From Chloroflexota bacterium (GTDB taxonomy: Bacteria > Chloroflexota > Limnocylindria > Limnocylindrales > CSP1-4): a stretch of 17,472 bases of DNA. Below the pieces are notes generated by a model, which worked only from the letters and a program-made list of their open reading frames with translations, had not been told where the DNA came from and did not search any database. Made by a program: the position numbers and the translations under genes. Each line of letters begins with the position of its first letter. Positions within the stretch are counted from its first letter, which is position 1. Positions 8,431 through 15,156 of the stretch are shown here, piece by piece. Location: positions 1 through 17,472 of the forward strand of contig JADGQG010000014.1 of the NCBI GenBank assembly GCA_017882025.1, read 5' to 3'.

Positions 8431-9663
8431 ATGCTGGACGCGCTCCTCGCCGAGGCGCGCCTCCGCTGGGGGCTGGACCCGGCGGACGGGATGGCGGTGA
8501 TCCCGGCGGAGCGGCTGGTCGCTCTCCCGCTGGAGCCGACGCGTCCGGTCGTGATCGTGCCGCTGGCCGCCCTCCGTGCCCCGCACCCGTCCGCGCCGCC
8601 CGCGCCGCTGCCCGGCCGGCATGGCCCTGGCGGGGACGACCCGATCGCGGTCCTCCGGCGGCTCTACCCGGCGGACCATCTCGTCGGGCGTTTCGGAGCG
8701 CCGGACGGGACGACGGTCGGCGAGCTGTCCGCGACGGACCTGGCCGGCCCTCTCTACCTGGGGCCGGTGGCGCCGGAGGCAGCATTCGCCTCGCCCTGGG
8801 GGATGCCCTGGATCTCCAGCCGGCTCCGCGCCCTGGACGGCTGCCCGTGGGACCGCGAGCAGACCCACGAGTCGCTCCGGAGCCACCTCCTGGAGGAGGC
8901 ATACGAGGTCTACGACGCGCTGGCGGACGGGGCCACCCCGGCGCTCGCCGGGGAGCTGGGCGACCTCTGGCTCCAGGTCGTGCTCCACGCGCAGCTCGCC
9001 GCGGAAGCGGGCATCTTCGACCTCACCGACGTCCAGGCCGCGATCGCCAGCAAGATCGTCCGGCGCCATCCCCACGTCTTCGGGGACGCGGAGGCCCGGA
9101 CCGCGACGGACGTGAACCGGCAGTGGGAGCGGATCAAGCAGGCGGAGCGGGCCGCCGAGGCGTCGGCCGGGGAAGAGGTGACGGCGCCGAAGAGCGCGCT
9201 CGAGGGGATCAGCCGGTCCCTCCCCGCGCTCGCGGCCAGCCAGGAGATGCAGGAGCGAGCCGCCCACCTCGGCTACGACTGGCCCAGCATCGACGGGATC
9301 CTGGCCAAGGTGGACGAGGAGCTCGCGGAGCTCGCCGAGGCGCCCTCCGCGGCGGCGCGAGCGGAGGAGGTCGGGGACCTCCTGATGGTGCTCGTGAACC
9401 TGGCGCGGCATCATGGCGTCGACGCGGAGGCGGCGCTGCGGGGTGCCAACGGCAAGTTTCGGCGGCGCTTCGGGATCGTGGAACGCCTGGCGGCGGCGCA
9501 AGGCGTGGCGCTCAGGGACCTCTCGTTCGCGGAGCTCGACGAGCTCTGGGACCAGGCGAAGGCGGAGCTCGCCGCCGGTGAAGGGCCAGGAGAGCAGGCC
9601 GGCGACGGGGCCGATGCGCAGATAAGAGGGCCGGCGACCGCCGGCGAGGAGGCGGGATCATGA
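8431..9663 (+). CDS. mazG: MazG nucleoside triphosphate pyrophosphohydrolase with a partial YabN-type methylase N-terminus
   Basis: This is a 410-residue protein, against about 263 for E. coli MazG. Two tandem MazG domains are clear. The first (about 124-240) has CPWDREQTHESLRSHLLEE, the EExxE pair (E155/E156, E159) and ELGDLWLQVVLHA (175-187). The second (about 256-382) has DEELAEL, EEVGDLLMVLVN (312-323), ANGKFRRRF (339-347) and LWDQAK (W373, K377), so it appears catalytically complete. MazG hydrolyses NTPs or dNTPs to the monophosphate and pyrophosphate, removing aberrant nucleotides. The first 120 residues resemble, from memory, the C-terminal half of the tetrapyrrole-methylase domain found in YabN-type fusions (LDPADGMAVIPAERL, YPADHLV, LYLGPVAP); the SAM-binding half is absent. 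The stop overlaps the rph start, implying coupled translation. Confidence 0.92.
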   Translation: MLDALLAEARLRWGLDPADGMAVIPAERLVALPLEPTRPVVIVPLAALRAPHPSAPPAPLPGRHGPGGDDPIAVLRRLYPADHLVGRFGAPDGTTVGELSATDLAGPLYLGPVAPEAAFASPWGMPWISSRLRALDGCPWDREQTHESLRSHLLEEAYEVYDALADGATPALAGELGDLWLQVVLHAQLAAEAGIFDLTDVQAAIASKIVRRHPHVFGDAEARTATDVNRQWERIKQAERAAEASAGEEVTAPKSALEGISRSLPALAASQEMQERAAHLGYDWPSIDGILAKVDEELAELAEAPSAAARAEEVGDLLMVLVNLARHHGVDAEAALRGANGKFRRRFGIVERLAAAQGVALRDLSFAELDELWDQAKAELAAGEGPGEQAGDGADAQIRGPATAGEEAGS

Positions 9664-10397
9664 CGATCGGGAACCGCGCGCCGGTCGTGCGCCCTTCCGG
9701 GCGACGGCCCGACGAGCTGCGCGCCGTCAGCTTCACGCTCGGGCTCCAGAAATGGGCGGAGGGCTCGTGCCGGATCCGGGTCGGGGATACGGAGGTGCTC
9801 TGCGCGGCCACGATCGAGGATCGCGTCCCGCCCCATCTCCGCGGCAAGGGCACCGGCTGGGTCACGGCGGAGTACGCGATGCTGCCCCGCGCGACCACCG
9901 AGCGGACCCAGCGGGAGTCGACGGTCGGGCGGGTCGGCGGGCGGACCCACGAGATCCAGCGCCTGATCGGGCGGTCGCTGCGCGGGGTGGTGGACCTGTC
10001 GCGGCTGGGCGAGCGGACAATCATCGTGGATTGCGACGTTCTCCAGGCGGACGGCGGCACGCGCACGGCAAGCATCACCGGCGGGTACGTCGCGCTGGCA
10101 GCAGCGCTGATCACGTTCGGGATGGAGCGCCTCCTCGTGGGCAAGGTCGCGGCCGTCAGCGTCGGGATGGTGAACGGCGCCAACGTGCTGGACCTCGATT
10201 ACGCGGAGGACCACGTCGCGCAGGTCGACTTCAACGTCGTCGGGACCGACGCCGGCCGGTACGTGGAGCTCCAGGGAACCGCCGAGGGTCGCGCCTTCTC
10301 CCGCGAGGAGCTGGACGGCCTCCTCGATCTCGCCCACGTCGGGCTCGGGCGGCTCTTCGAGGCGCAGGCGGCGACGCTCGCCACCGTCAAGCGGTGA
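9660..10397 (+). CDS. rph: Ribonuclease PH
   Basis: This 245-residue protein has the standard family length. RNase PH is a phosphate-dependent 3'-to-5' exoribonuclease that trims tRNA precursors and acts as a hexamer in the cytoplasm. Family signatures are clear: RPSGRRPDELRAVSF at the start, GTGWVTAEYAMLPRAT (64-79), GGRTHEIQRLIGRSLR (93-108, with the phosphate-site Arg at 95), DCDVLQADGGTRTASITG (124-141) with its second phosphate-binding Arg, and VNGANVLDLDYAED (171-184), which carries the metal-binding acidic residues. The ATG overlaps the mazG stop (ATGA at 9660-9663), with a GGAGGCGGG ribosome site at 9648-9656. It lies between two nucleotide-sanitising enzymes, a common neighbourhood: rph next to rdgB is widely conserved. 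Confidence 0.97.
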   Translation: MTIGNRAPVVRPSGRRPDELRAVSFTLGLQKWAEGSCRIRVGDTEVLCAATIEDRVPPHLRGKGTGWVTAEYAMLPRATTERTQRESTVGRVGGRTHEIQRLIGRSLRGVVDLSRLGERTIIVDCDVLQADGGTRTASITGGYVALAAALITFGMERLLVGKVAAVSVGMVNGANVLDLDYAEDHVAQVDFNVVGTDAGRYVELQGTAEGRAFSREELDGLLDLAHVGLGRLFEAQAATLATVKR

Positions 10398-10406
10398 TGG
10401 TGGGGG

Positions 10407-11084
10407 GTGGCCTCCCGTTCGCGCCTCCTCGTCGCAACTCGCTCGCGCCACAAGCTCGCCGAGCTGCGCGACCTGCTCGCGCTGCCGGACGTGGAGCTCG
10501 TGGACCTCGATGACGTCGGGATCGCCGATGAGGTCGAGGAGACGGGCGGCACCTTCGCCGTCAACGCCGCCCTCAAGGCGCGCTTCTACGCCCGGCTCTC
10601 CGGCCTGCCGACCCTGGCCGACGACTCCGGTCTGGAGGTCGACGCGCTCGGCGGAGGGCCCGGCGTGCGGACGCGCCGCTATGCCGGTGAGCGGGCGACC
10701 GACGCTCAGAACAACGCGAAGATGCTGACCGCCCTCGAAGGCGTGCCGCCGGCCGCGCGCGGCGCCCGGTATCGCTGCGTTCTCGCGCTGGCGCTTCCCG
10801 AGCGTGCGGGGCCCCGCGGCGGGATGCCGGTCCGGCTGGCCCGCGGCACGCTCTCCGGGAGGATCGCCACGGCGCCGCGGGGCGCCAACGGCTTCGGCTA
10901 CGACCCGATCTTCGAGCCGCAGGGCGAGCCACCAGGCGGGGCGACCGTGGGGGAGTGGTCGCCGGAGCGGAAGCAGGCCGTGAGCCACCGGGCGCGGGCG
11001 GCGCGGCGGATACGGCCGGCGCTCGCCCAGCTGGCAATCGGCGACGTCTCCGCGCGACGGCCCGCGCCGGCGGGCCGGGCGTGA
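10407..11084 (+). CDS. rdgB: RdgB/HAM1-type XTP/dITP diphosphatase
   Basis: This is a 225-residue member of the Ham1 family, which hydrolyses dITP, ITP and XTP to monophosphate and keeps deaminated purines out of nucleic acids. The start is GTG 10407, with a G-rich ribosome site in front; the nearby ATG at 10397 is out of frame. Motifs in order are LLVATRSRHKLAELR (7-21), GTFAVNAALKAR with K57, ADDSGLEVDALGG with catalytic D73, RRYAGERATDAQNN, ANGFGYDPIFEPQG and the terminal SHRARAARR. One oddity is that the usual Asn of the ATxN triphosphate-binding loop (N10 in E. coli) is Ser13. The other active-site residues are kept, so activity is likely. The gene follows rph by 9 bp and overlaps the next start by GTGA. 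Confidence 0.93.
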   Translation: MASRSRLLVATRSRHKLAELRDLLALPDVELVDLDDVGIADEVEETGGTFAVNAALKARFYARLSGLPTLADDSGLEVDALGGGPGVRTRRYAGERATDAQNNAKMLTALEGVPPAARGARYRCVLALALPERAGPRGGMPVRLARGTLSGRIATAPRGANGFGYDPIFEPQGEPPGGATVGEWSPERKQAVSHRARAARRIRPALAQLAIGDVSARRPAPAGRA

Positions 11085-12178
11085 TCGGGCCGGCCATCCG
11101 GCCCTGGGTCATCCTCGCGGAGGGCCAGCGCTTGCGCTGGGGAGGCGACCTGCGCCGGCACTACATCTTCAGCGAGCTGGCGCGACGAACCGGCGGGCGC
11201 GTGGTCGATGGCTGGCACGCGCGAGACTTCCGGCCGGCTTTGCGGCGACCGCGCGGCCGTCTCTGGACGCGCCCTGCCCGGGTGGCCTCGTGCGAGCTCC
11301 TGGATCCCGCGGCCCTCGAGGTGGTGCAGCGACGGGCCGTCCCGGCAGTCCTCGACTTCCACGACGACCCGGTCATCCACCAGGAGGCCCTGGGGCTGAT
11401 CGGCGAGGACGCGGAGACGCGCGAACTTCGCGCGCGCCGCGATGCCAGCCTGGCGGCCTTTCGGTGGCTCGTCGCGCCGTCAGGACCGTTTGCCCGCCTT
11501 GCCGGCCTGGACCCGGACCGGGTGATCGTCGCGCCCAACGGGAGTGATACGTCCGTCGTCCGCCCGGAGCCCTGGCCGGTCGCGCCGACAGTCGGCCTCA
11601 TCTCCGGAGCGGCTCCGGCCCGCGGCATCGAGACGCTCATCGACGCGGTCCGCGAGATCCGGGTCGCGACCCCCGGCGTCCGCCTGCTCCTGTGGCTTGC
11701 CGCAACGGGAGAGGGCGGCGAGCGGTACCTCGACAACCTCAAGGCGGTACTGGCGGGTGAGGACTGGATCGAGTTCGGGTCCGCGCCCTACCAGCGGATC
11801 GGCGTCGAGCTTGGGCGGGCCTCCGTCCTCGTCATCCCGACGCCCCCGCACCCGTACTGGGATTCAGTGGCGCCCATCAAGCTCTTCGACTGCATGGCGG
11901 CTGCCCGTCCGATCGTGACCAGCCCCCGACTCGAACCCGCCCGTCTGGTGGAGGTGGCCCGGGCCGGGGTGGTAGCCCGTGGTGACTCCGCCGCCGATCT
12001 CGCAGCGGCCATCGACCCCCTCATCCGGGACGAAGCCGTGGCGCGGCGACTCGGGGCGAACGGTCGCGCGTACGTTCTCGCGGAGCACGAATGGCGGCAT
12101 ATCTCGGCGCGCCTGGCAGATGAGCTCCTCGCCCCGCGCCGGTATCACCCGGTGCTGGGGATTCTGCGGCGTCCATGA
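11081..12178 (+). CDS. GT4-type glycosyltransferase, paralog of the truncated gene at the left edge
   Basis: This is a 365-residue GT-B protein. The frame is open upstream through the end of rdgB, but the GTG at 11081 overlaps the rdgB stop and begins a sensible first strand (RPWVILAEGQRLRWGGDLRR), so it is preferred. The N-terminal half includes WHARDF and VLDFHDDPVIHQEAL (90-104), and the C-terminal half VAPNGSDTSVV, GLISGAAPARGIETLI (172-187), LLLWLAATG and the donor helix APIKLFDCMAAARPIV (264-279), in which the usual Glu is Asp. It matches the gene at 2-778 through the whole shared region, including LGANGRA. It ends 25 bp before a convergent gene. Its position at the end of the housekeeping operon suggests that operon read-through expresses it. 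The substrate is unknown. Confidence 0.9.
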   Translation: MIGPAIRPWVILAEGQRLRWGGDLRRHYIFSELARRTGGRVVDGWHARDFRPALRRPRGRLWTRPARVASCELLDPAALEVVQRRAVPAVLDFHDDPVIHQEALGLIGEDAETRELRARRDASLAAFRWLVAPSGPFARLAGLDPDRVIVAPNGSDTSVVRPEPWPVAPTVGLISGAAPARGIETLIDAVREIRVATPGVRLLLWLAATGEGGERYLDNLKAVLAGEDWIEFGSAPYQRIGVELGRASVLVIPTPPHPYWDSVAPIKLFDCMAAARPIVTSPRLEPARLVEVARAGVVARGDSAADLAAAIDPLIRDEAVARRLGANGRAYVLAEHEWRHISARLADELLAPRRYHPVLGILRRP

Positions 12179-12203
12179 TCGGCTCCGGGCTCGCCGCGGG
12201 TCG

Positions 12204-13520
12204 TCACGACCGTGCGGGACTCGCGGGCGCGCCGCCCGCCGCGCCCGCGACCAGCAGCGCTGCGACCTCGGCAGCGAACGGAAACGTCGGCTCATCCGAC
12301 AGGTAGTCGGGGCGCAGCGTCTCTCGGCCGCCGCCGGACGGATCTGCCTCGTATGCGTCGCATGCGTCAGCGATGGCCCGGGCGACGCCCTCGGGGGAGA
12401 GGTCGGGGGCCGACGTGATATTCGGGTGCCAGGTTGCGAGATCCTTGGCCCCGAACCGGTTGGTGACGACCCGCATCCCGAGGTGCGCCATCTCGAGCGG
12501 CGGGTAGCTCGGGTGGGGCGAGATCATCAGCGCGACGCCAACCGCCGAGGTGGTGAGGAGCTGCCCGTAGGCATCAAGATCGAGTTTGCCCACGGATCGC
12601 AGGACCGTCCCCGGCCCCAGGCCGATGTCCGGATGCGGCTGCCCCGCCGAGACCACCGCCCATTCGGCCGCCCGGGCGTAGGTTGCCCGCCACCGGCGAA
12701 GTGCCTCGACAATCAAGGGGAACCCATTGCGCGGGGTTCGCGGGCGCCCGTACACGACGATCCGACGTTCGCGGCCGCCCGATCCGGTCGGCAGGAAGGC
12801 TCGCAGCGCCGCGGGCAGACGCGGCTCGAAGACGAACTCCCGCTCGAACGCCAGGCCCTCGGCATGGAAGTAGTCGCACAGGAGGCCCGAATTGAAGAGG
12901 GCAATCGTCTCCGAGGGTCGCTCGTACGTTGAGCGCGCGAGAAGATGCTGGGCTGACCAGGGGTAGAAGCCGGGTTCGAAATCCTGGATCACATAGGCGA
13001 GGAAGTCCGGGGTTCGGCCATAGACCGCGCGCTGCCACTCGCGGACCCGGAACGCAGCCTCAGCCGTGTTCCAGAACGTCGCCACGAACACGTCCCGCGG
13101 GCCGACCGGGAGCGTGCCTCCGGTCCCGTCGAACGTGACGATGGTTCGCGCCGCGGCGGCATCGGCCGCTGGGGAGACGCATGCGTATCCTTCGAACTCG
13201 GTCGTGCCGGGTTCCAGGCCGACCTGGGTGACGATCCGCCGGAGCGGGACGGGCGCTGCCACGGCCGCGAAGAGGTCGACGGCGGTCCGGACCCCGCCGT
13301 ACGTTGCCCGCGGATCGACCGTTGGGATCAGGAGGTTGAGCCGGATCTCGCCGTTGGCCGACTGCCGCGGATCGATCCGGCGGAGCTCGGGGATCCGGTC
13401 CTCCAGATGGGGTTGCGGCGTCGGGCGGCTGGTCGGCGGTGGGACCCCCAACACCGCGCCGCGCACGCCTCGTGCGAGCGCCGTGAGTCGCGGGCTCGAC
13501 CGAACGAGGCGACGGATCAC
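12204..13520 (-). CDS. WsaF-family rhamnosyltransferase
   Basis: This is a 438-residue protein. The frame is open far upstream, but that part is a shadow of the methyltransferase; the GTG at 13520 overlaps the methyltransferase stop (GTGA at 13517-13520) and is the logical start. It matches the WsaF-type GT-B family, in which Geobacillus WsaF adds rhamnose to an S-layer glycan. Signatures are LNLLIPTVDPRATYGGVRTA (61-80), FVATFWNTAEAAF (145-157), VIQDFEPGFYPWSAQ (177-191), IALFNSGLLCDYF (206-218), IVVYGRPRTPRNGFPLIVEAL and the donor-site block SPHPSYPPLEMAHLGMRVVTN (334-354, E343). The N-terminal 60 residues are Arg/Pro-rich and variable. Rhamnose transfer is inferred from the family, not proven. 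It is translated second in a two-gene minus-strand unit. Confidence 0.87.
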   Translation of the reverse strand: MIRRLVRSSPRLTALARGVRGAVLGVPPPTSRPTPQPHLEDRIPELRRIDPRQSANGEIRLNLLIPTVDPRATYGGVRTAVDLFAAVAAPVPLRRIVTQVGLEPGTTEFEGYACVSPAADAAAARTIVTFDGTGGTLPVGPRDVFVATFWNTAEAAFRVREWQRAVYGRTPDFLAYVIQDFEPGFYPWSAQHLLARSTYERPSETIALFNSGLLCDYFHAEGLAFEREFVFEPRLPAALRAFLPTGSGGRERRIVVYGRPRTPRNGFPLIVEALRRWRATYARAAEWAVVSAGQPHPDIGLGPGTVLRSVGKLDLDAYGQLLTTSAVGVALMISPHPSYPPLEMAHLGMRVVTNRFGAKDLATWHPNITSAPDLSPEGVARAIADACDAYEADPSGGGRETLRPDYLSDEPTFPFAAEVAALLVAGAAGGAPASPARS

Positions 13521-14614
13521 TTCACGACCGCGCCCGTCCGGACGCGATCGGACGACGCGCCGGCTTCCCGGAAGTAGAAGGCTGCGCGACCGGCGCGACC
13601 GGTCGCGTTCAGCTCGGTCACCGTGGCCCGATACTCGGCGAGCGTCGCGTCGTCCAGCCCGGCCGGCGGGTTCTCGCCCCACGACGCGGACTCGCGCCAG
13701 GCGATGCCGCGAGCGATCTGCTCGCTCGCGATGATCTCGACCGGCGAAGAGTCCCAGGCGATGTCGACCAGCTCGAGCCCGGCGGCGCACGCGCTCTGCT
13801 CGAGGCTGGCCACCGTGTGGATGTACAGGTGGCGTGGGGGGTCGAGCTCCCACCAGCTGGTGCCGTACGTGTCCCAGAACCAGGACCCCATCACGGGGGT
13901 CCGGACCATCAGCACGCCGCCCGGGGCGAGGAGTCGACCCGCGGACGCCATCGCTTCCTTCGGATCGGGCATGTGCTCGAACGAGTGATGCATTGTCACG
14001 AGGCGGTAACTTCCCGTCGTCTCGTGGATCGAACGGCGCCGCAGGGCGATTCCATCCTGGTCGCTCTCTTCGTCGAGGTATGGGTCCACCCCTGTCAGGT
14101 TCCGGAACCCGAGCGTCCGAAGAGCGATCAGGTTGCCCGGCACTCGACCGCAGCCGACGTCGAGGACCCTGTCCGAGAAGGATCGAAGGCCTGCGCGCCG
14201 AACGGACGGCACGGCCCGCCGAACCTCGAGGGGGAGGGGCCGGGCCCAGCGGCGCAGGAGGCGCGCCGGGACGCGCCCGGTGCCGAACAGCGCCGCGCGG
14301 TTTCTCGCCCGCTCCGCGGTGGCGCGAAGCCGTCCGTCGCCTGGACCGGAGGCCGGGGGCGCCGAGATCGCGTAGTACGCGGGTGGGTAGTGCCTTCCCA
14401 GGTCGCCGGGAACCGAGCCGATGCGCATGACACCGCAGCCTGGACACCGGTGGTACTCGAACGTCTCGCGCAGGCCGAAGAGCATCTCGCGCAGTTGGAA
14501 GCGTTCGAAGCGGCCCTCAGTGCCGCAGATGTCGCACCGGTCCATGGCTGGCGTGACGCCCTGCTCGTCGCGCGGCGTTCCGCCCGGCGGCGGCCCGGCC
14601 GACTGCACGTCCAA
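13517..14614 (-). CDS. Class I SAM-dependent methyltransferase with N-terminal zinc ribbon
   Basis: This is a 365-residue protein. TTG 14614 is chosen because a clean GGAGG lies 8 bases before it; a later ATG at 14545 (Met24) is the alternative. Residues 27-60 carry two CxxC pairs (C27/C30 and C57/C60), a small zinc ribbon common in methyltransferases of polysaccharide loci. The SAM-binding motif is VLDVGCGRVPG (150-160), with TGVDPY as the second strand, HHSFEHMPDP (209-218) as the post-motif loop, LLAPGGVLMVRTP (228-240) and DPPRHLYIH (258-266), as in the Methyltransf_23 family. The acceptor is probably a sugar or glycan intermediate, inferred from the coupled WsaF-like gene. The C-terminus (YRATVTELNATGRAGRAAFYF) resembles methyltransferases known from glycan clusters. 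No membrane segment is seen. Confidence 0.88.
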   Translation of the reverse strand: MDVQSAGPPPGGTPRDEQGVTPAMDRCDICGTEGRFERFQLREMLFGLRETFEYHRCPGCGVMRIGSVPGDLGRHYPPAYYAISAPPASGPGDGRLRATAERARNRAALFGTGRVPARLLRRWARPLPLEVRRAVPSVRRAGLRSFSDRVLDVGCGRVPGNLIALRTLGFRNLTGVDPYLDEESDQDGIALRRRSIHETTGSYRLVTMHHSFEHMPDPKEAMASAGRLLAPGGVLMVRTPVMGSWFWDTYGTSWWELDPPRHLYIHTVASLEQSACAAGLELVDIAWDSSPVEIIASEQIARGIAWRESASWGENPPAGLDDATLAEYRATVTELNATGRAGRAAFYFREAGASSDRVRTGAVVK

Positions 14615-14622
14615 ACGGGAAT

Positions 14623-14627
14623 CCTCC
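14623..14627 (-). promoter_or_regulatory. Shine-Dalgarno site supporting a TTG start
   Basis: On the minus strand GGAGG lies 8 bases before TTG 14614. It is the only strong site in the area and decides the methyltransferase start in favour of TTG rather than ATG 14545 or the GTG two codons in. Confidence 0.6.
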
Positions 14628-14653
14628 GCGCATGCCCTGATGGTCCGGGCCGC

Positions 14654-14683
14654 AGTCTACCGGGTGGACCCGGGGACGGTCCC
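14654..14683 (-). promoter_or_regulatory. Possible promoter for the methyltransferase-WsaF unit
   Basis: Read on the minus strand, TAGACT (14659-14654) fits a TAnnnT -10 hexamer. A weak -35-like GGGACC (14683-14678) lies 18 bp upstream. It is about 40 bp before the TTG start, leaving room for a short leader with the GGAGG site. The -35 match is only three of six bases. Confidence 0.3.
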
Positions 14684-14740
14684 GCCAGAACGGCCGATGC
14701 CCCATCTCTTGAGGCGTCATCACGAGGCTCGCCACCCGCC

Positions 14741-14772
14741 CTGACCCGCGGCCCGTCCACCGAAGCTATTCT
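14741..14772 (+). promoter_or_regulatory. Weak candidate promoter, plus strand
   Basis: TATTCT at 14767-14772 resembles a -10 hexamer, and CTGACC at 14741-14746 resembles a -35, but the spacing is 20 bp, longer than usual. If real, the GT87 transcript would carry a leader of almost 380 nt containing the hairpins at 14898-14925. Confidence 0.22.
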
Positions 14773-15144
14773 TGCCCCGACGCGGGTATCCGCACGGACA
14801 CTGCCTCCCGCGATCGCACCGCGCGGCGAGATGCGAGGGTCCAGGATCGTCCGCCACCCCGCGATTGCAGGGTGCGCGGGGCCCAGGGAGAGACGCGCGG
14901 GCCGACGGGCCCGAGGTGTCTCGGGGGCTGCGAACGTTCGACGACAGGAGGCCAGCCGAGGACCGCCGATGATCGAGTCCACGAGAGCCCGAAGCGACCT
15001 GCCGAGAACAAGACGGTTTGGGCCGACGCGCTCGCAACCAGGAGCGCGCTGCCCTGCGCCTGCGCCCCAGCGAGAGTGGCGAACCATGGGATCGTCGCCC
15101 GCGCGAAGACGGACGCGAGCCGCTCGGGCCGACGGACCGACGTG

Positions 15145-15149
15145 AGGGG
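15145..15149 (+). promoter_or_regulatory. Ribosome-binding site deciding a GTG start
   Basis: AGGGG lies 7 bases before GTG 15157. The frame is open a long way upstream and another in-frame GTG occurs at 15142, but that one has no purine-rich site in front, so 15157 is the better start. Confidence 0.5.
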
Positions 15150-15156
15150 ACTCCCT

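Larger units (their letters stand above)
14628..15156. other. Divergent intergenic region without a convincing gene
   Basis: About 530 bp lie between the minus-strand methyltransferase and the plus-strand GT87 gene. Open frames run through it in several phases, but they are Arg/Pro/Ala-rich, have no ribosome sites and resemble no family I know. It holds a possible promoter on each strand, two overlapping hairpins at 14898-14925 and a 10-bp perfect palindrome CGAACGTTCG at 14931-14940. A long 5' leader for the GT87 gene is one reading; another is decayed coding sequence. Confidence 0.5.

Noticed and set aside
12199..12211. GGTCGTCACGACC palindrome between convergent genes as a bidirectional terminator
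   Set aside because: The stem is only five pairs with a three-base loop and there is no T-run on either side; it also overlaps the end of the WsaF-like coding region.
12965..12985. GGTTCGAAATCC, resembling a tRNA T-loop
   Set aside because: It encodes the conserved QDFEPGF segment of the WsaF-like protein on the other strand, and no acceptor or anticodon stem surrounds it.
13521..14447. N-terminal extension of the WsaF-like frame (a 747-residue protein)
   Set aside because: It is the shadow of the methyltransferase, whose zinc-ribbon and SAM motifs are clear; the extension has no domain character.
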